Below are positions 56,558 to 64,000 of a DNA stretch of 64,000 nt, in pieces (position 1 is the stretch's first letter; every line of letters begins with the position of its first letter). This DNA comes from Nitrosomonas sp. Its GTDB lineage: Bacteria > Pseudomonadota > Gammaproteobacteria > Burkholderiales > Nitrosomonadaceae. A program made the position numbers and the translations under genes. The stretch lies in contig JADJES010000002.1 of the NCBI GenBank assembly GCA_016708955.1, forward strand, positions 124,001 through 188,000, written 5' to 3'. Below the pieces are notes generated by a model, which was given only the letters and a program-made list of their open reading frames with translations, searched no databases and was not told the origin of the DNA.

Positions 56558-57611
56558 TCAAGATGCTACGGTTTTGAGCGGGATAGTTTTAGCTCCGCGT
56601 TGAGCATCAGAAAGTTGTTCTCCCCGATCATAAGCGCGTGCAACTTCATTGTCATGCGCATGGTCAAGTGCGAGTTCTACTACGTCACGGACAATTCCAT
56701 TATCGCGTGCCAAAGTAGAAAATGGACTGCGCCAGCCATGCGGGGAATGTTTTCCTTCCAATCCCAAAGTAACACAATACATTTTCTCAATGGATTCGCG
56801 TCCGATGTGTTTGTTTCCAGTGGGGGAGGGGAATACGGTGATCAATAAGCCGTGATTTTACTTTCATCTTTGTGCGTGGAATGTTCCAGACGGGTTGATC
56901 ACTTTCAAGATCAAATTTTTTCCATTCGGCATTGATGATGTTGCCTATCCGTGCCGCGGTAAAAGCGCATAAGCGATGTGCCATGCGTACTGAGGGTGAA
57001 ATTCTCGCCATATCCGCACGGCGCAAAGTATCGCCCAATGCAGCAAACTCCAGCAAAGCAGGGATTCTCCCGGTGTCTTTCTTGCGGGGTAGTATTTTAC
57101 GGGCAGGAAGCGCGGGATTATCGCGGCATAATCCTTTCGCTTGCGCATAACGGAAAACGCCGTTCAGATGCTGGGGAATGCGGGTGGCGGTTTCAAGTAC
57201 ATTGCGCTTGTGAATATCTTCGATCGCTTTTGCAACAATGGCGGGAGTGATGCTGGCAATAGGCAGTTTGCCGATCGCGGGATAAATATCGGGTTCAAAG
57301 GCTCGTGCTGACTTGGTGTAATGTCCGGCGCTCCATTCGCGTTGTTTCATTTTTAACCATTCCGCAGCGATAGCCTCAAAAGTATTATCGCTTGCTGCAC
57401 TGGATTCCGCGCGATTGATGCGGCGCTGCGTTACCGGATCTTTATTTTCCCGGAGTAGTGCCTTGACTTCTGCCAGATCAATCCGTGCCGCCGCCAAAGA
57501 AACGGCAGGATAACTGCCAATCGAGTAAGTTTTTTCCTTGCCATGCGCCTTTTGAGCCACGAATGCCTTGCAAGCCTTATCTGTCAACCTTCCGACGATA
57601 TCCCCAGGCAT
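56558..57611 (-). pseudogene. int: tyrosine recombinase (phage-type integrase), frameshifted
   Basis: A P4-like integrase: the N-terminal DUF4102-type domain (GKEKTYSIGSYPAVSLAAAR, near residue 24), a SAM-like core-binding domain (TFEAIAAEWLKMKQREW), and the catalytic domain with the first Arg in LCAFTAARIGNIINAEW. The second block (SPHGWRSPFSTLARD, the H-x-x-R pair) is in another frame after a slip near 56815, and the final Tyr is in VARAYDR. One base would restore it. It is next to the 3' end of the tmRNA gene in the orientation normal for ssrA-integrated islands. It probably brought in the defence island. Confidence 0.88.
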
Positions 57612-57635
57612 ATAAAATTTCCCCGTTCAATTGCT

Positions 57636-57769
57636 ATTGATACCCCCAACAATACCCCCGTTATGCACGGATTTTATCGGATCGTAAAAAATTTTAATGG
57701 ATAATTAATGTGTGGTAATACAAATGAAAACACCGTCTTTTGGACGGTGTTGGAGGTTACTGGGGGTAT
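57636..57769. repeat. integrase arm-type repeats ATACCCCC
   Basis: GATACCCCCAAC at 57641, AATACCCCCG at 57650 and the inverted TGGGGGTATT at 57761 lie between int and the tmRNA 3' end. Such short repeats are typical integrase arm-binding sites of an attachment site. Confidence 0.6.
57728..57752 (-). terminator. terminator of the tmRNA gene
   Basis: On the minus strand AACACCGTC/GACGGTGTT pair (9 bp) around a CAAAA loop and are followed by TTCATTTG, 20 bases after the tmRNA 3' end. Confidence 0.75.
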
Positions 57770-57772
57770 TAT

Positions 57773-58134
57773 TGGTGGAGACGGCGGGAATCGAACCCGC
57801 GTCCGCAAGCCCTCTACAGACAGTTCTACATACTTAGCCATGTTATTTAATTTAACCTGGCATTCGCCAACTGGCGGGCTAATGACAAGCGAGTCACCTT
57901 GCGTTTAGCGTTCTGCAAAGTGACCCTGCAGAACACGATCCTCGTTAGTGACTCTGCTGTCTGTTGCCAGACCCGGCGTTGAGGCCCACCGGTGCAGAGG
58001 CTAGCCGTATTAAGCGGCTAAAGCGTAGTTTTCGTCGTTTGCGACTATTTTTTTCAGATGGATTTACGAGGTAGACTGATCCTCGGTATGCCCTGCGCTG
58101 CTTTGCAACCCACGTCGAAACCAGATCGTCCCCG
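57773..58134 (-). ncRNA. ssrA: tmRNA (10Sa RNA)
   Basis: The 362-nt RNA rescues stalled ribosomes by trans-translation. Its 5' end GGGGACGATCTGGTTTCGAC and 3' end with T-arm GCGGGTTCGATTCCCGC and CCA form the alanyl tRNA-like domain. The tag frame encodes ANDENYALAA followed by TAA (near 58010-58045), the usual proteobacterial tag. The 3' half adjoins an integrase gene, and the end is a common attachment site. A TATACA-type box lies near 58152 on the minus strand. SmpB is not encoded nearby. Confidence 0.97.
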
Positions 58135-58226
58135 GTATTCGTTTTGGTAGTGTATAGGATGGTGTTGAAACCAGAAAGTTCAAGTCCTATAAGTAGATTA
58201 TTCTAACAGAATTAACATGCACTTCT

Positions 58227-58874
58227 TTACAGATAATTCAGTAATTCTTTGGGATGGTCAATTAGATACCGGGCGCCCCAGGTTTCGGGCGGTTGGTCGT
58301 TACCCAAATATCCATAGCGGGCAACGATGGGTTGCATGCCTGCCGCCAGGCTGGCCTGGACATCGCGTATGTCGTCCCCCAGATAAATACAGTGGGCGGG
58401 TGAAATGGCTATTTTGTTACTGGCAGTCAGTAGCGGTTCCGGGTGTGGTTTGGTATTGGTGGTTTCATCGCCACAAATGACGCAGGCAACCCGCTGAGCC
58501 AAACCGAGCAGCTCAATCAATGGGTGCGCGAAACGTGCGGGCTTGTTGGTTACAATGCCCCAAGGCAGACTGCATGTTTCCAAATGATCCAGCAATTCAT
58601 CAATACCTGGAAACAGGCAAGTGTCGTGGCATAGGCGCTGTGTATAGAAATCAAGAAATTCATCGCGCATGGATTCATAGTCATTGTCACCCGGCTTGAT
58701 ATTGAAGCCGAGTCCCAGCAATCCCCGTGAACCGGCTGATGCTTGGGAACGGATCTGTTCAATAGGCAGTGCAGGCAAGCCGCGTGCAATGCGTTGCCGG
58801 TTCAGGGCATGGCCGAGATCGGGGGCGGTGTCAGCCAGCGTTCCATCAAAGTCGAAAAGGACTGCTTTAATCAT
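58227..58874 (-). CDS. gph: phosphoglycolate phosphatase
   Basis: A 215-residue HAD-superfamily phosphatase. The nucleophile motif is VLFDFDGTLADTAPD (residues 5-19), motif II with Thr in WGIVTNKP near 106, the Lys in NTKPHPEPLL near 142 and the acidic motif IYLGDDIRDVQAS near 165. It removes phosphate from 2-phosphoglycolate, made by DNA repair or Rubisco oxygenation. Gph and its near relatives cannot be told apart from sequence alone; the position downstream of ubiG, as in related genomes, supports gph. ubiG and gph are separated by a MITE, which may affect cotranscription. Confidence 0.9.
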   Translation of the reverse strand: MIKAVLFDFDGTLADTAPDLGHALNRQRIARGLPALPIEQIRSQASAGSRGLLGLGFNIKPGDNDYESMRDEFLDFYTQRLCHDTCLFPGIDELLDHLETCSLPWGIVTNKPARFAHPLIELLGLAQRVACVICGDETTNTKPHPEPLLTASNKIAISPAHCIYLGDDIRDVQASLAAGMQPIVARYGYLGNDQPPETWGARYLIDHPKELLNYL

Positions 58875-58921
58875 TGGTCAGATTTTAAGTGGTGAAAATT
58901 ACATTGTGCAGGGGAATTTAA

Positions 58922-59031
58922 GGAAGCTCTGAATAACTCAACTTTGTCATTCCGAACGCAGTGAGGAATCTTTGCGAATCAACAGTATAGATTTCTCGCT
59001 ATGCTCGAAATGACAATTATTCAGAGGCTCC
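58922..59031. repeat. 110-bp MITE between ubiG and gph
   Basis: Ends GGAAGCTCTGAATAA and TTATTCAGAGGCTCC form an inverted repeat with one mismatch, flanked by TTAA on both sides. The centre holds CATTCCGAAC and CTCGAAATGAC, the same palindrome as the free repeat at 14771. Confidence 0.82.
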
Positions 59032-59036
59032 TTAAA

Positions 59037-59744
59037 TTAGCTGCGATAGGCCATGATGTAGTTAACGTCGGTATCATCTTCCAGCGCATAGACTTTGGTG
59101 ATCGGGTTGTACGTCATGCCGATCAATTTTTCATCCGTTAAGCCTGCATTTCGTGCCATGCGCGCAAGTTCGGATGGTTTGATAAATTTGGCGTATTCGT
59201 GCGTGCCGCGCGGCAGCAGTTTTAATACGTATTCAGCGCCAATAATGGCAAACAGATAGGCTTTCGGATTGCGGTTGATGGTTGAGAAGAAAACCCATCC
59301 TTTGGGTTTGGCTAGCTGAGTGCATGAACGAATAACGCTCATCGGATCAGGAACATGTTCGAGCATTTCCATGCAGGTGACCACATCATAGTGCTGCGGC
59401 TGTTCTTTCGCCAAGGATTCGACAGTAATCTTGCGATAATCAACTTGGTGGCCACTTTCCAGCAAGTGTAGCTTGGCAACCTTAAGCGCTTTATCGCTGA
59501 GATCAATACCGGTTACATGAGCGCCTTTTGATACCATGCCTTCGGATAAAATGCCGCCGCCGCATCCCACATCCAGAACGGTTTTTCCTTCCAGTCCCCC
59601 AACCAATTCATCAATGTAATTAAGGCGTAATGGATTGATTTCATGCAGTGGTTTGAATTCACTGTTCGGATCCCACCAGCGGTGCGCAAGTTGGCTGAAT
59701 TTTTCAAGTTCCAGCGGATCAGCGTTAATGCCGTCATTTTCCAT
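59037..59744 (-). CDS. ubiG: ubiquinone biosynthesis O-methyltransferase
   Basis: A 235-residue SAM-dependent enzyme that carries out both O-methylations in ubiquinone synthesis. Motifs are FSQLAHRWWDPNSEFKPLH near residue 14, the SAM loop VLDVGCGGGILSEGM near 54, the Asp in VTGIDLSDKAL, and VTCMEMLEHVPDP near 122 (the E-x2-EHV signature of UbiG). ATG at 59744 (MENDGINADP) is chosen over an upstream frame start because AAAGGAAC precedes it and family members start there. It follows mtaD by 19 bases in one operon. Confidence 0.95.
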   Translation of the reverse strand: MENDGINADPLELEKFSQLAHRWWDPNSEFKPLHEINPLRLNYIDELVGGLEGKTVLDVGCGGGILSEGMVSKGAHVTGIDLSDKALKVAKLHLLESGHQVDYRKITVESLAKEQPQHYDVVTCMEMLEHVPDPMSVIRSCTQLAKPKGWVFFSTINRNPKAYLFAIIGAEYVLKLLPRGTHEYAKFIKPSELARMARNAGLTDEKLIGMTYNPITKVYALEDDTDVNYIMAYRS

Positions 59745-59763
59745 TTGTGTTCCTTTATGCAGA

Positions 59764-61095
59764 TTATCTTGATGTTGTGGCAATACGTTCTTGCCAGTAA
59801 GCGGTACGATATTGCAGTTCAAACGGGTTCAGTGTAGTCAATTCTTTATCGTGTAGTAACATTCTACCATTTACCCATACATGACTCACTTGCTCGCGGC
59901 TTGCTGTGTATACCAAATGTGAAACCGGATCATAGCAAGGTGTGAGATTCAGGCCGGAAAAATTGATTGCTGTGATATCAGCCGCTTTTCCAACGGCTAA
60001 TGAACCGGTTATTTCCCCCAATCCCAAAGCATTGGCACCATTCAGAGTGGCCATCCTGAGTGCTTGATGGGCAGGTAAGGCATCGGCTTGGCCACTGGTT
60101 GCTTTTGCCAGGAGTGCAGCCTGACGCATTTCTTCAAACATATCCAAGCGATTGTTACTGGCTGCGCCATCTGTACCGAGGCCAACATTCACGCCCTGAT
60201 TTAACAGTGCAGGAACCGGTGCAAAACCACTGGCAAGTTTCATGTTGGATGACGGGCAGTGCGCAATGCTGCAGCCATATTGATGCAGGAGTTTAATTTC
60301 ATAGTCTGTCAGGTGCACCGTGTGAACCGCAATCAAGTTTGGGCTGAGCAGTCCTAATTGATGCAAGCGTTCAATCGGCCGTACGCCATTGGTTTCCAGA
60401 CTGATGCGGATTTCATCGTGAGTTTCGTGTAAATGGGTGTGGATGGGGGTATTGAGCTGCTCTGCGTAAGTCAGGATGCTGTTAAACGTTTTATCACTGA
60501 CAGTATATGGTGCATGTGGGGCAAAACAGAAGGAAAGTAGCGGGTGTTGGTGATATTGGTCACGTAATTTCAATCCCTTAGCCAGATAATCGTCGGCGTC
60601 ACTGGCATAGGCAGTTGGAAAATCAATCACAATCATGCCGATCGCAGCGCGCATTCCTGAGTGGATTACTGCCTCAGCACAGGATTCCGGGAAGAAGTAC
60701 ATGTCATTAAAGCAGGTAATTCCGCCCTTGATCATCTCAGCACAGGCAAGCTGAGTGCCATCCAGCACAAATTGGGCATCAACATGTTGATTCTCGATCG
60801 GCCAGATGTGTTTGTTGAGCCATTCCATCAAGGGTAAATCATCAGCAAATCCACGCATCAGTGTCATGGCCGCGTGGGTATGCAAGTTGATAAGACCCGG
60901 GATCAGCGCATGATCGTTCAGTGTAATTGTTTGCTGGGGTTTGTAACGCAGTTTGGCTTCGGATATCGGCAGAATAGCTTTGATAATTCCTTTGTCTACT
61001 GCGATCGCGTGTTGATTCAGTGTGATTTCAGCCGGTTCAATGGGGATAATCCATTTTGCTTCTATTACGGTGTCGATTTCTAGCCGGTCATTCAT
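59764..61095 (-). CDS. mtaD: 5-methylthioadenosine/S-adenosylhomocysteine deaminase
   Basis: A 443-residue amidohydrolase of the TRZ/ATZ family, which deaminates methylthioadenosine or S-adenosylhomocysteine, by-products of SAM use. Zinc ligands are in PGLINLHTHAAMTLMRG near residue 68 (HxH), HLHETHDEI near 220 and VHTVHLTDYE near 255, with the Asp in VGLGTDGAASNN near 306. Because UbiG releases S-adenosylhomocysteine, a joint operon mtaD-ubiG-gph makes sense as by-product removal; this arrangement is common in betaproteobacteria (general knowledge). Length is normal. Confidence 0.92.
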   Translation of the reverse strand: MNDRLEIDTVIEAKWIIPIEPAEITLNQHAIAVDKGIIKAILPISEAKLRYKPQQTITLNDHALIPGLINLHTHAAMTLMRGFADDLPLMEWLNKHIWPIENQHVDAQFVLDGTQLACAEMIKGGITCFNDMYFFPESCAEAVIHSGMRAAIGMIVIDFPTAYASDADDYLAKGLKLRDQYHQHPLLSFCFAPHAPYTVSDKTFNSILTYAEQLNTPIHTHLHETHDEIRISLETNGVRPIERLHQLGLLSPNLIAVHTVHLTDYEIKLLHQYGCSIAHCPSSNMKLASGFAPVPALLNQGVNVGLGTDGAASNNRLDMFEEMRQAALLAKATSGQADALPAHQALRMATLNGANALGLGEITGSLAVGKAADITAINFSGLNLTPCYDPVSHLVYTASREQVSHVWVNGRMLLHDKELTTLNPFELQYRTAYWQERIATTSR

Positions 61096-61118
61096 GCATT
61101 ATGCAATGTGTAGAAAGA

Positions 61119-61152
61119 AAAAAGCCCTGCGCAGTATGGCAGGGCTTTTTGA
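61119..61152. terminator. bidirectional-looking terminator
   Basis: AAAAGCCCTGC and GCAGGGCTTTTT pair perfectly around a GCAGTATG loop between the ompA-like gene and mtaD; T runs occur on both strands. It ends the minus-strand ompA transcript before mtaD. Confidence 0.88.
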
Positions 61153-61171
61153 GAAAAAATAACGATATCGC

Positions 61172-61855
61172 TTATTTGGTACCCGCTACTTCGATTTCAA
61201 CGCGGCGATCAGGTGCGAGACAATCAATCAATGCTTTGGTTTTTTTCTCTCCAGCACAGCTGTTACCCGTTACTGGATTTGCTTCGCCTTTGCCATCTAC
61301 AAAGACATGGCTGGGTTCTATACCTTTTGAAACCAAATGGGCTTTAACTGATTCGGCGCGGCGAACAGAGAGCTTTTTGTTGTAATCATCGGATCCAATG
61401 CGATCTGCATAGCCAACAGCAATGATGAGGTCATACTTAATACCTTGTATGGCGCTGACAAACTCATTCAATGCTTGGATGCCATTTGGTTTCAATGTCG
61501 CACGGTCGAAATCAAATAACGCATCTGCAGAGAATGTAATCTTCTCAGGGGCTGTTGTGACTGCCGCTGCTGGCGCCTCTGCTGGTGCTGCAGCAACTTC
61601 GGCTTTTTTAGCCAGATCTGGATCGCACTCAGGAATAGCCATAGCGGGTGTCCAATACCCAGTATGCCAGCATAAACCGGTTGTGTTTCTGGCGACTACG
61701 CCACGATCATCAACACCATAAGCTTCCGGTTTTTTTACAGATCGATCTTGATCATAGTGATCAATGCCTGCTGCATGTGCCAAGACAGCACCAGAAAACA
61801 TTGCTGGTATAAGAACCATTCCAATAAGAGTATTTTTGGCTGATATTTTTTTCAT
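61172..61855 (-). CDS. OmpA-family outer membrane protein
   Basis: A 227-residue protein with a signal peptide ending AVLAHA near residue 28, a short middle part with one Cys pair (GLCWHTGYWTPAMAIPEC), an Ala/Pro-rich linker and a C-terminal OmpA domain from about 110. The peptidoglycan-binding signature is FDFDRATLKPNGIQALNEF, then VGYADRIGSDDYNKKLSVRR, ending DRRVEIEVAGTK. No N-terminal beta barrel is present, so it is more like a short OmpA-like envelope anchor found in Nitrosomonas relatives. A disulfide in the C-terminal region (NSCAGEK, LIDCLAPD) is probable. Confidence 0.92.
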   Translation of the reverse strand: MKKISAKNTLIGMVLIPAMFSGAVLAHAAGIDHYDQDRSVKKPEAYGVDDRGVVARNTTGLCWHTGYWTPAMAIPECDPDLAKKAEVAAAPAEAPAAAVTTAPEKITFSADALFDFDRATLKPNGIQALNEFVSAIQGIKYDLIIAVGYADRIGSDDYNKKLSVRRAESVKAHLVSKGIEPSHVFVDGKGEANPVTGNSCAGEKKTKALIDCLAPDRRVEIEVAGTK

Positions 61856-62306
61856 GATGTTGTCCTTTTAATGAAAACTATGTTTCTAAGAGTTCTGGTG
61901 GTAATGCAAAAATTGCTTTACCAATACAATTGAAAGTCTTTACTATTCTACTACTTCAAGCTTATAAGTGTTCAATTATCAGTTTGTTTACTTATTATCT
62001 CAAATGAATATGTTGTTTATTTGCAACAAATACGTGTTGCTATTTTGAACGGAATGGAATTAATGAATTAGCATCACTGATGAGCGGTCAAGAATCAGCT
62101 TTCAATTAGAGAAATAGCCGTATAGTGGTTAATGATGACTGCTTGTATTTTGTCTTATTATCGAAATAGAGTTAAAGCCGGTGAATTATTGATCTATCAG
62201 ACGTATACTGCCCATTTGTTTGAAACGTGAAATTTTAAAATTAGATTTACTTGCAAAGAAAATTCATCATAACACTAACACCAATTAACTGCGGAAACTC
62301 TTGGGT
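61856..62306. other. divergent intergenic region
   Basis: About 450 AT-rich bases between the ompA-like gene and the ABC transporter genes. It must hold both promoters; no frame, hairpin or repeat stands out. Confidence 0.4.
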
Positions 62307-63035
62307 ATGACAGATGAAACGGCAGCTATAACCTTGTCAGCACAGAATCTGTGTCGTAAATATGGTCACCATACAGCGGTACATGATGTGAATATCCTAT
62401 TAAGGCGCGGGGAAGTTCTGGGGTTGCTTGGGCCGAATGGCGCGGGTAAAACCACAACTATGCGTATGCTGACGGGTAATCTTGCACCAAGTACCGGCAG
62501 TATAGAGATTTGCGGAATCGATTTACTGGATAAACCGCAAGAAGCCAAAGTGCATTTAGGTTTTTTGCCCGAGATTCCACCGCTTTATCATGACATGACT
62601 GTCGATGAATATTTGCTGCTGGCTGCCCGATTGCATCGCATCAACAAGCAAACGATACAAACCGCGTTGGATAATGTGAAGCAACGTTGTGGTTTGGAAG
62701 TTCAAGGCAGGTATGTGATTGGCACATTGTCGAAGGGATTTCAGCAACGCGTGGGAATTGCGCAAGCTATCATTCACAGCCCCGATGTCATTATTCTTGA
62801 TGAGCCAACAGTAGGCCTTGATCCTAATCAAATGCGTGAAATTCGCTCGTTGATCCGGGAGTTGGGAGTATCCAGTAGTGTCATCTTATCAACACATATA
62901 TTGTCTGAGGTGGAGAGTGTGTGTGACCGGGTGCAGATAATGCATAAAGGTAGCGTAGTATTTGATCAAACCATGGCCGAATTGCAGCATCAAGGTACCA
63001 GTCTGGAAGCGGTGTTTACGCAACTCACACAGTGA
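62307..63035 (+). CDS. ABC transporter ATP-binding protein (GldA-like)
   Basis: A 242-residue ATPase. Walker A GLLGPNGAGKTTTMRML is near 40, the Q loop in LGFLPEIPPLYHDMT, the signature LSKGFQQRVGIAQAI near 138, Walker B VIILDEPTVGLDP near 156 and the H loop in ILSTHILSEVE near 192. It drives the permease encoded just downstream. The set ATPase, six-span permease and GldG-like auxiliary protein is the Gld/ABC-2 type export system, whose substrate in proteobacteria is unknown. ATG at 62307 is preferred over the TTG two codons before. Confidence 0.92.
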   Translation: MTDETAAITLSAQNLCRKYGHHTAVHDVNILLRRGEVLGLLGPNGAGKTTTMRMLTGNLAPSTGSIEICGIDLLDKPQEAKVHLGFLPEIPPLYHDMTVDEYLLLAARLHRINKQTIQTALDNVKQRCGLEVQGRYVIGTLSKGFQQRVGIAQAIIHSPDVIILDEPTVGLDPNQMREIRSLIRELGVSSSVILSTHILSEVESVCDRVQIMHKGSVVFDQTMAELQHQGTSLEAVFTQLTQ

Positions 63036-63057
63036 TGAAAGAACAGGAATCTTCAAA

Positions 63058-63801
63058 ATGATTGTTACCATTATCCGTAAGGAATTGAGCATGTTGTTCA
63101 TCTCTCCTTTGGCCTGGATACTGCTGGCTTTGATACAACTCATACTCACCTGGGTCTTTCTGGTTCGCCTGGATGCATTTCTGGAGATACAGTCTCAATT
63201 GATGCAGATTGCTAATCCCCCGGGAATTACGGAAATCATTATTTCCCCTGTTTTTGCAATGGCTGCCATTATTTTATTGATGGTTACGCCATTATTATCC
63301 ATGCGTTTGCTGGCTGAAGAACGCCGTAATCATACGCTGACATTATTGATTTCAGCGCCGGTTTCCATGACGGATATTGTGATCGGTAAATTTCTGGGCC
63401 TAATGGTTTTCTTTTTGGTTGTAATTACCCTGATAGTTGCATTATCTATTTCATTACGCCTTGGCGGTGCGCTGGACTTTGGCTTGTTACTCAGCAATAC
63501 GCTAGGCTTATTTTTGGTGACTGCATGTTTTTCTGCGTTGGGTCTTTATATTTCCAGCTTGACGGCACAGCCGGTCATTGCCGCGATTGGCACCTTGGGC
63601 GTGTTGTTAGGATTGTGGATGATCAATCTGGCTGCAAGTGAAACAGATGAATGGTTACACTATATTTCATTGCTGAAGCATTTTGAACAGTTTAATCAGG
63701 GCTTAATTGACACCTCGAGCATCGCCTATTTTATTTTGTTCATGGTTACCTTTCTGGTGTTAACGATTCGTCGCCTGGATGGAGAGCGATTGCATGGGTA
63801 A
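63058..63801 (+). CDS. ABC-2 type permease (GldF-like)
   Basis: A 247-residue inner membrane protein with about six spans (LAWILLALIQLILTWVFL, then VFAMAAIILLMVTPLLS, FLGLMVFFLVVITLIV, LGLFLVTACFSALGLYI, VIAAIGTLGVLLGLWM and FILFMVTFLVLTIRRL). It carries the ABC-2 family segment MRLLAEERRNHTLTLLISAP near 80 that docks to the ATPase. ATG at 63058 starts the first span region and follows the ATPase gene by 22 bases; a longer open frame to 62962 overlaps it and is not likely to be used. Confidence 0.92.
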   Translation: MIVTIIRKELSMLFISPLAWILLALIQLILTWVFLVRLDAFLEIQSQLMQIANPPGITEIIISPVFAMAAIILLMVTPLLSMRLLAEERRNHTLTLLISAPVSMTDIVIGKFLGLMVFFLVVITLIVALSISLRLGGALDFGLLLSNTLGLFLVTACFSALGLYISSLTAQPVIAAIGTLGVLLGLWMINLAASETDEWLHYISLLKHFEQFNQGLIDTSSIAYFILFMVTFLVLTIRRLDGERLHG

Positions 63802-63818
63802 GCTTAAAAGTTACGTAA

Positions 63819-64000
63819 ATGATTACGCTGAATAAAAAATTACGCTGGCATTACTTGATACAAAATGGCGTATTTGTCATTTTGCTACTGTTGCTGGTTA
63901 TTTTGCTGGGCTATCTTGCAGCACAAACCCGGTTGCAATGGGATGTTAGTCAGAATGGCCGTAATAGCCTGAGTGAGGCGAGTGTTGAGATACTGCAAAA
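63819..64000 (+). CDS. GldG-like ABC auxiliary protein, partial
   Basis: The frame opens at ATG 63819 and leaves the window. It reads MITLNKKLRWHYLIQNGVF, a transmembrane span VILLLLLVILLGYLA, then TRLQWDVSQNGRNSLSEASV, the periplasmic start typical of GldG/ABC-type auxiliary proteins (WDVTxNxRxSLSxAS). It completes the three-gene export locus. Confidence 0.85.
   Translation, partial: MITLNKKLRWHYLIQNGVFVILLLLLVILLGYLAAQTRLQWDVSQNGRNSLSEASVEILQ

Noticed and set aside
45387..57772. Direct repeat of the tmRNA 3' end that would mark the left edge of the island
   Set aside because: I looked for the GAATCGAACCCGCG sequence and its reverse in the island and its left flank and saw no second copy.

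Overview
The window looks like a chromosomal segment of a betaproteobacterium, most probably Nitrosomonas or a close relative (Nitrosomonadaceae). This is inference from gene content: a PEP-CTERM sorted protein, a high-potential iron-sulfur protein, the start of a gene like the N. europaea small metal-binding protein SmbP, glnA followed by DUF4124 genes, the mtaD-ubiG-gph block, and moderate GC with many transposons. No rRNA or tRNA gene was found; one tmRNA gene is present.

Layout. 1-5.7 kb is a decaying exopolysaccharide-type locus: a frameshifted glycosyltransferase, a GNAT-type acyltransferase gene cut by an IS1380-like and an ISL3 element, and the tail of an AlgX/SGNH-like acetyltransferase gene cut by an IS1182-like fragment. 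5.9-11.5 kb is housekeeping (xthA, two DUF4124 genes, glnA, recQ). 11.6-20.8 kb is accessory DNA: small lipoproteins, a PEP-CTERM protein, a MITE, palindromic repeats, a hicBA toxin-antitoxin pair whose antitoxin gene is split by a second ISL3 copy, and a short run of integron-type gene cassettes (HNH protein, AbiGi-like protein) with two attC sites, one carrying an IS66 element. 20.8-26.4 kb (minus strand) is an arsenosugar-type operon: two glycosyltransferase-like proteins, an ArsM arsenite methyltransferase, a radical SAM enzyme and a TVP38 membrane domain fused to a flavin disulfide reductase. It is divergent from an ovothiol operon (ovoA-ovoB, 26.5-29.9 kb). A GGDEF/EAL protein and a FadL-type porin follow.

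34.3-46 kb is strongly eroded: a ppc fragment with a seven-unit hexanucleotide repeat, two more MITE copies, frameshifted cysH, peroxiredoxin and DCC genes, an SmbP-Crp chimera, a ChaB-like frame without a normal start, a phage terminase remnant, broken ISNCY and IS4 copies, and a third ISL3 copy near the 3' end of an HD-GYP gene. 46.2-56.4 kb is a defence-type island: a large SNF2-like helicase, DUF4391, a beta-class (type III) DNA methyltransferase, a Fic protein and a type III Res protein. A broken tyrosine integrase next to the tmRNA gene (57.8-58.1 kb) suggests that it entered at ssrA. 58.2-64 kb is core again: gph, ubiG, mtaD, ompA-like, and a GldA/GldF/GldG-like ABC export locus running off the edge.

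Two loci deserve attention as systems: the divergent arsenic/ovothiol locus, where the radical SAM enzyme and the membrane-reductase fusion are unusual parts, and the helicase-DUF4391-Mod-Fic-Res island. In the island Mod, DUF4391 and Fic are open while both ATP-dependent components carry single-base frameshifts. Broken frames are frequent in accessory genes and absent from long core genes, which points to real decay, although indel errors in the assembly cannot be excluded from the sequence alone.
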